Of a stretch of DNA of 64,000 nucleotides, positions 61,701-64,000 are shown piece after piece; position 1 is the stretch's first letter; each line of letters opens with the position of its first letter. Below the pieces are notes generated by a model. It worked only from the letters and a program-made list of their open reading frames with translations, had not been told where the DNA came from and did no database searches. Source of the stretch: an uncultured Bacteroidales bacterium (lineage in GTDB: Bacteria; Bacteroidota; Bacteroidia; Bacteroidales; UBA932); contig CAKUTA010000007.1 of the NCBI GenBank assembly GCA_934691625.1, forward strand, positions 1 to 64,000. The letters are read 5' to 3'. A program made the translations under genes and the position numbers.

Positions 61701-61969
61701 CCCGGCTGCACTGTCTGCCTCACGGTAGAATAGCCGAGGCAAACGAATTCGAGAGTCACAGTTCCAGAAGGAACGGTCAATGAAAATGCTCCGTCCATAT
61801 CAGTCACGACGCCGTTTGAAGGGGACGACATCACTGTAATGCCCATAAGAGGCTGCTTCGCAGCATCGAAGACATGTCCACTGACAGCCCTGGACTGCGC
61901 AAATGCCCCCAGACTGCACATCAGCAGTGCTGATATCAGGAAAAATTTACGTAACGCTTTGTGATACAT
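58715..61969 (-). CDS. SusC-family TonB-dependent receptor (DUF4832 locus)
   Basis: A 1084-residue outer-membrane importer. The start at 61969 gives a standard signal peptide ending A-F-A-Q; an ATG at 61996 would overlap the upstream gene. The regulatory-like domain (about 28-100) is followed by T-V-V-V-G-Y-G-like residues at the TonB box region, plug motifs L-V-L-I-D-G-V and V-L-K-D-A-S-S-A-A-I-Y-G-A-R-A, and a barrel ending in I-T-F. It lies between DUF4832 genes and SusD in one operon, so its cargo should be whatever the DUF4832 proteins release. Confidence 0.95.
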   Translation of the reverse strand: MYHKALRKFFLISALLMCSLGAFAQSRAVSGHVFDAAKQPLMGITVMSSPSNGVVTDMDGAFSLTVPSGTVTLEFVCLGYSTVRQTVQPGQDNITVYMTEDAMNLQETVVVGYGVQKKVNLTGAVSTVTSKEISNRTSPTLTHMLQGSVPGMFVSTSNGSPDDVASINIRGYNSINGGSPLVLIDGVEGDMAKVNPQDVESVSVLKDASSAAIYGARASFGVVLITTKSGKDSKGKPVVRYSGHGGFSVPTTRTDYESRGYDSVYINDLFTFATNGTNYTHYTEEDMHQLYIRRNDKTENPERPWVLQEMRNGRMSYIYYCNTDWYKELYRTMNPFTQHNVSVSGGSEFFKYYFSGGYEHKEGTFRVRPDKYNKYNLRSKLEFKINKYITLSDNLGFYTSDYDWPGNSNYNYTFMYSQVHGLASIPLRNPDGTNVYKTIFTDSNVTNGCHIELLDDKKVNNKKKYNLSNTAELGVHPIEGLDIRANFTYTFNNDRSTNRWVPCTYSMYPGEILTEDYGRFQNMLEDSFAYTRYIATNVYATYHTSIKDKHNVNATAGYNYETQHYRYTYTSGRNLSSEYLSEYNLVQPNSKGNKEFTVNGNQTEYALAGVFARLNYDYMGKYLVEVSGRYDGTSRFARNSRWGFFPSASLGWKLSEEKFWEPLKSGWDLFKFRFSYGALGNQQVADYAYIRSVSTYNLGYIFENGASNKPNGATVGSSSMDGLTWETTYHYNLGLDLGFLGNRLAFTGDAYIRDTRGMITSGEAVPSVYGAAAPSANAANLRSKGIELTLSWKDTFTLAGRPFTYGVNVNYSDYITKLTKYKNPSKVLGTYYEGMTFGEIWGFRTDGLFESDAAAAEYTSKVDQSYLQGNLTGGWKGGDLRIRDLDGDNVISRGAYTVDNSGDLTIIGNSLPRFQYGINITAQWLGFDFSMFIQGIGRLNWYPPTDNQAFWVAYNRPQATYIPKNYMDNVWSEDNTGAYFPRPRGWQANKGTTYLTMTNDRYLQNLAYCRLKNLTLGYTIPEKVLSKTFISSLRVYFTGENLGYLSPLTKVSRYMDPEAMAKQSSFGYYYPYQKSFVFGVDITF

Positions 61970-61985
61970 ATAGTTATTGGTTTGA

Positions 61986-63482
61986 TTATTCTGCAATAAA
62001 TGAAGCCACTCTATTGTAGCCCGACGTCCCGTCCCAGATTCCCCTGTTCGCGAAACGCACGCTGAAATCAGGATTATCGTGGAGTTTCGGAGCTATGTCC
62101 GGAAGGTTAATGAAGAGCGTATAGCTCTCACCTTTTTTCAAGGTCTCAGGCAGCAGCAGTTCCTCATCATATTCATAATGCTTGCAGCCTTTCCAGTCCC
62201 GCGGATCCTTTTTCGATACATAGACATATTTTTCTGTCCAGTCATTGTCATTGCGGATGATGAACTCAAGTCTGCGTTCATTGATAAGGGATGCGAAGCC
62301 ATAGTTGGAGATACAATATTTCATCAGAAATTCGCCACCGGCAGTGAAGTGCCCGTAGAATGACGCCCCGTTCAGCACAAAACGGTACCCGACACGGGAG
62401 GTAAGGTCCGTGTGGCACTTGTTCTGTTTCCAGTAGTCCACGATCTCACCATTCCAGATACGTAGATAAGAGAGATGGAATTCACGCATGTGCTTGTTGG
62501 CATATCCGCACTCGCAATATGTGTAGTCGCTCTGGAAGCAGGACTCCCCTCCAATGCTCATATAATTGCCCTCAGTACGGAGAAGCTTCTTGTCAGGCGT
62601 GCCGCCATAGGTTCCTCCATCAATGGAATTGACGAAATAACAGTCGCAATGGTTCGTAAGGCGGGAGCCATAATCACCATTGAAAGCAGTAGCAACGCTT
62701 ACGGTGTCGGCAAGTTTATATTGCCGGCCGAGAATGTAGCTCATGGCGCTACGTTTCTGACCGACAGTGCGGACAGCGACCATCCTGTCTTTCGGGAAAC
62801 TGTCCAGAAGAGCCCTCACGATCGTGCCCTTCTGCTGATCCGTCTTGATATTGGTGGTAGTGTGCCATTCGCCATAAACCCCTACAAATCCAGCCTGCAG
62901 TATATATATGACATCCTTGTACTCCTCCCAGATAGGAGCAAGCTGCTGGATATGCCTGAGAATCTGTGACAATTCCGGCTCCATCATCTCTGCCTTGTCA
63001 CTCCAGGAATAGGCATGACGCAGAACGACCTTGCATCCGGCCTCCCGTTCACGTTCAAAATGAGTACGGAGAACAGCGAGAGCCTCTTCCGGGATATCAC
63101 AACGGAGATAGTCGCAGAAATAGACTCCAAGATAATGCAAAGTGCAGTTAAGGCTGCGGCATTTCTTCAGACGGTCCACAGTGAATGGCTGAGGGATGTT
63201 GCCATCCTTGAAATGATATTCAAGCTGCTCATAGGACCCGCGCTCAGGAGAGCAGAATTCCGATTTCTCATACTGGTAAGTCACCATATAGTCAAACGGA
63301 GGCTTTGGAGCATTGAAGCTCTCCACCGGTCCCTCGAATCCGTCGAGAGACCAGCCGGCAAACGGATCAAAGTCCAATGTGTTCGTGTCCTCATCCATCG
63401 GATCCTTCTGGCACGAGCCCACGGCAAAAGCCGATGTAATGAGCAAAGCCGTTGTTGCAATCCTATGTATCAATGTTGTCAT
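61986..63482 (-). CDS. DUF4874/DUF4832 lipoprotein, copy 2
   Basis: A 498-residue lipoprotein (V-G-S-C-Q-K-D, Cys24). It is clearly homologous to the protein at 52873-54282: C-S-P-E-R-G-S-Y near 77, V-V-L-R-H-A-Y near 152, L-Q-A-G-F-V-G-V-Y-G-E-W near 196-207 and a C-terminal R-F-A-N-R-G-I-W-D-x-x-S-G-Y-N. The G-E-W glutamate is kept, although the preceding Trp is Tyr here. The start at 63482 follows the upstream homologue's stop by 10 nt. The TIM-barrel-like fold suggests an enzyme; the reaction is unknown. Confidence 0.83.
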   Translation of the reverse strand: MTTLIHRIATTALLITSAFAVGSCQKDPMDEDTNTLDFDPFAGWSLDGFEGPVESFNAPKPPFDYMVTYQYEKSEFCSPERGSYEQLEYHFKDGNIPQPFTVDRLKKCRSLNCTLHYLGVYFCDYLRCDIPEEALAVLRTHFEREREAGCKVVLRHAYSWSDKAEMMEPELSQILRHIQQLAPIWEEYKDVIYILQAGFVGVYGEWHTTTNIKTDQQKGTIVRALLDSFPKDRMVAVRTVGQKRSAMSYILGRQYKLADTVSVATAFNGDYGSRLTNHCDCYFVNSIDGGTYGGTPDKKLLRTEGNYMSIGGESCFQSDYTYCECGYANKHMREFHLSYLRIWNGEIVDYWKQNKCHTDLTSRVGYRFVLNGASFYGHFTAGGEFLMKYCISNYGFASLINERRLEFIIRNDNDWTEKYVYVSKKDPRDWKGCKHYEYDEELLLPETLKKGESYTLFINLPDIAPKLHDNPDFSVRFANRGIWDGTSGYNRVASFIAE

Positions 63483-63492
63483 ATTCCGATTA

Positions 63493-64000
63493 TTATTCTG
63501 CCTTGAACGCAGCAATTCTGTTATATCCTGTTTTCTCATCCCAGACGCCACGGCTCGCAACCCTCACACTGTAGGAAGGATTGTCGTGAAGATTCGGGGC
63601 AACATCCGGAAGGTTCAGCCAGAGAGTATAGCTTGAGCCAGCTTTCAGTGTTTCCGGAAGTCTGAGCTTTTCGTCCCATTCGTAATGATGGCATCCCTTC
63701 CAGTCCCGCGGATCCTTTTCTGAAACAAACACATATTTTTCAGAAGGGTCATTGTCATTGGTCAGAATAAGCTCGATCTTTCTCTCATTGATAAGGGACG
63801 CGAAGCCATAATTGGTCAGGCACATCTTCATCAGGAAGTCGCCGCCGGCAGTAAACTTGCCGAAAAACGATGCGCCATTGAACACGAAGCGGTAGCCGAT
63901 ACGAGTCGAGAGATCCTTATTGCAGCCGTTGTTTTTCCAATAATCGACGATTGCATAGTGGTTAGAGAGGTAGGACCAATGAAATTCGCGCAGGTGATTG
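63493..64000 (-). CDS. DUF4832 protein, copy 3 (C-terminal part, cut by the window edge)
   Basis: The reading frame is open to the window edge and encodes at least 168 residues highly similar to the C-terminal DUF4832 region of the next gene, from L-R-E-F-H-W-S-Y through R-I-G-Y-R-F-V-F-N-G-A-S-F-F to the shared R-V-A-S-R-G-V-W-D ending. The gene therefore starts to the right of the window. It is the first visible gene of the operon, and the duplication with copy 2 is recent by eye. Confidence 0.85.
   Translation of the reverse strand, partial: NHLREFHWSYLSNHYAIVDYWKNNGCNKDLSTRIGYRFVFNGASFFGKFTAGGDFLMKMCLTNYGFASLINERKIELILTNDNDPSEKYVFVSEKDPRDWKGCHHYEWDEKLRLPETLKAGSSYTLWLNLPDVAPNLHDNPSYSVRVASRGVWDEKTGYNRIAAFKAE

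Noticed and set aside
63493..63885. Short DUF4832 gene starting at GTG 63885
   Set aside because: The frame continues upstream to the window edge with clear similarity to the neighbouring homologue, so this is the end of a longer gene, not a complete small one.
1..64000. CRISPR array, rRNA, prophage or insertion sequence with transposase
   Set aside because: No regularly spaced direct repeats with unique spacers, no rRNA-like sequence, and no phage or transposase protein is encoded in the window.

Overview
The window is from a member of the Bacteroidota, most likely order Bacteroidales, with GC near 50% by eye. The evidence is four SusC/SusD pairs, many BACON-domain lipoproteins with the C-x-K-(D/E) start seen on surface-exported Bacteroidetes lipoproteins, the Bacteroidetes -7 promoter motif TAnnTTTG (with a -33 TTG 19 nt upstream before a tRNA gene), and housekeeping families such as DUF3109 and DUF2007. 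I cannot name genus or species.

Layout. (1) 165-17197, plus strand: eight tightly packed genes. They are three BACON-type lipoproteins (one with a very long BspA-like leucine-rich repeat, one with a FISUMP domain), a subtilisin-family (S8) lipoprotein protease, a fibronectin-III lipoprotein, SusC, SusD and a large lipoprotein. This looks like a surface protease-plus-uptake locus rather than a polysaccharide locus, because no glycoside hydrolase is present. (2) 17381-24616, minus strand: SusC-SusD preceded by a GH92 alpha-mannosidase, probably a small mannoside locus. (3) 24694-35071: mostly household genes. They include a small membrane protein, DUF2007, DUF3109, an M16-like protein without its zinc motif, a TPR protein, a U32 (TrhP/RlhA-like) protein, a ROK sugar kinase with an MFS transporter, and tRNA-Arg(TCT).

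(4) 35260-47132: a DeoR regulator divergent from GpsA-like glycerol-3-phosphate dehydrogenase, periplasmic GDPD, SusC, SusD, a lipoprotein GDPD with a beta-helix-like tail, and a BACON lipoprotein with a related tail. Together these suggest capture of a glycerophosphodiester-containing substrate, cleavage to glycerol-3-phosphate and oxidation to DHAP. The 560-nt gap before gpsA holds MITE-like repeats with 17-bp terminal inverted repeats and a 35-bp near-perfect inverted repeat. This locus is the best candidate for an undescribed system.

(5) 47261-51667: a membrane protein, a PPC/DUF296 protein, an ATP-grasp-like protein, a Sel1-repeat protein and an OprO/P-type porin. (6) 51662-64000, minus strand, running off the right edge: two and a partial third DUF4874/DUF4832 proteins, SusC, SusD, three related tandem lipoproteins with an IDG-F-x-DW start (CBM9/DOMON-like), and a metallophosphoesterase. 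This is a second coherent locus with no recognisable classical glycoside hydrolase. Gene functions are inferred from family resemblance read by eye; no database search was run.
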